DNA of 64,000 bases from the NCBI RefSeq assembly GCF_022378355.1, contig NZ_JAKMAJ010000012.1, positions 62,001-126,000 of the forward strand, in the 5' to 3' direction. The stretch is from Brenneria bubanii (GTDB taxonomy: Bacteria > Pseudomonadota > Gammaproteobacteria > Enterobacterales > Enterobacteriaceae). The notes beneath the pieces were generated by a model that had not been told where the DNA came from, ran no database searches, and worked only from the letters and a program-made list of their open reading frames with translations. Positions 63,423 to 64,000 of the stretch are shown here, one piece after another. The first letter of the stretch is position 1. The number at the start of each line of letters is the position of its first letter. Both the position numbers and the translations under genes were made by a program.

Positions 63423-64000
63423 ATGACGTACTGTGTGGCCATGCGTCTGTCTGACGGTTTAGTGTTTGCTTCAGATTCCCGCACCAATGCTGGTGTCGAT
63501 CATATTGCGACGTTCAAAAAACTTCATGTTTTTCATGATGGCGGCGAGCATGTTCTGGTGATCCAATCCGCTGGCAATCTGGCCACCACGCAAAGTATCA
63601 TCAGCCTGTTAAGTTCACGCATCGAAGCGCAGACAACGCCGAATCTGTTGCAGGCCGATTCCATGTACGATGCCGCGATGCTGGTGGGAGAAACCGTTCG
63701 TGAGGTGATCTACCGCGACAGCCAGTCCCAACAAAGCGGCAGCAACACCAACTTCGGCTGCAACCTTATTCTTGGCGGTCAGATCGGCGGTGAAACGCCG
63801 CGGCTATTCCATATTTACCCGGAAGGCAACTTCATCGAATCCACCCAGGATACGCCCTATTTTCAAATCGGCGAAAGCAAGTACGGCAAGCCGATTATCG
63901 ATCGGGTGCTGAGCATGGATACGCCGCTCGAACAGGCGATGTGCTGTGCGCTGATCTCCATCGATTCCACCCTGCGCAGCAACCTGTCGGTGGGATTGCC
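63423..64000 (+). CDS. Anbu proteasome-type protease (3' partial)
   Basis: The first 192 residues of an Anbu (ancestral beta-subunit, also called BPH) peptidase, cut by the window edge. Mature Anbu begins at a threonine after the initiator Met, seen here as M-T-Y-C-V-A-M. The following LVFASDSRTNAGVDHIA matches the family. Anbu forms self-compartmentalising ring or helical assemblies; its physiological substrates are unknown. The family length is about 240-250 residues, so about 50 remain outside. The ribosome binding site GAGAAGG precedes ATG. Confidence 0.93.
   Translation, partial: MTYCVAMRLSDGLVFASDSRTNAGVDHIATFKKLHVFHDGGEHVLVIQSAGNLATTQSIISLLSSRIEAQTTPNLLQADSMYDAAMLVGETVREVIYRDSQSQQSGSNTNFGCNLILGGQIGGETPRLFHIYPEGNFIESTQDTPYFQIGESKYGKPIIDRVLSMDTPLEQAMCCALISIDSTLRSNLSVGL

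Overview
The window looks like a chromosomal segment from a plant-associated Pectobacteriaceae bacterium (Brenneria, Lonsdalea, Dickeya or Pectobacterium lineage). The evidence is enterobacterial gene order with diverged proteins (prfC-osmY-ytjA-yjjV, ytjB/serB-radA-nadR, ygfA-ssrS-zapA-ygfB-pepP-ubiH-ubiI, rraB/argF, pyrL-pyrB-pyrI-ridA), an Erwinia-type levansucrase without a signal peptide, and PuuP-, MgtB- and MdtJI-like proteins. No tRNA, rRNA, CRISPR array or intact insertion sequence was seen. Assignments rest on reading the sequence and on remembered family features; no database search was run.

Layout. 1-2364: the end of an RND efflux pump. 2468-8737: an ABC importer operon with a metallo-beta-lactamase-fold protein and a histidine phosphatase, divergent from a DeoR-type regulator. 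8871-12913: a phage-derived cassette holding a LexA/CI-like repressor, a small ORF, a lambda-Q-like antiterminator, tandem terminators, a lambda-type holin, two more terminators and then levansucrase. 13173-20750: a phosphopantetheinyl transferase, a nupC fragment, yjjV, a CsbD-like gene, ytjA, osmY, prfC, ytjB and serB. 20768-29484: radA, nadR (with a perfect NadR box at its ribosome binding site), ygfA, 6S RNA, zapA, ygfB, pepP, ubiH and ubiI. 29549-32440: an fldB start fragment, then a DUF3289 gene followed by three DUF943 paralogues, with partial copies of the DUF3289 3' end before copies 2 and 3. 32465-37500: curA-like reductase, mdtJI, a PuuP-like permease and a YagU-like protein. 37724-44935: an intact dipeptide/nickel-type ABC operon converging on a decayed second one. 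45355-52358: mgtB with a leader ORF, an unknown membrane protein, a chemotaxis receptor and an exported alpha/beta hydrolase. 52764-59910: a GNAT enzyme, an Lrp-type regulator divergent from an EamA exporter, rraB, argF with tandem ARG boxes, a YhcH-like gene, the attenuated pyrBI operon and ridA. 60101-64000: an Anbu operon (ATP-grasp, alpha-E, transglutaminase, Anbu) preceded by an NtrC-like site and a sigma-54-type promoter.

The most interesting system is the phage-derived cassette. Levansucrase lacks a secretion signal, sits in the late-gene position of a mini-prophage, and has an intrinsic terminator whose T-run ends about 17 bases before its start codon. Expression from any upstream promoter must therefore cross that terminator. 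A lambda-type holin and a Q antiterminator lie on the same strand upstream, and a self-cleaving-type repressor is divergent. This suggests SOS- or Q-controlled expression, and possibly holin-assisted release, of an exopolysaccharide enzyme. Two further candidates are the DUF3289/DUF943 array, which looks like an effector with duplicated immunity-like partners, and the nitrogen-type promoter of the Anbu operon.
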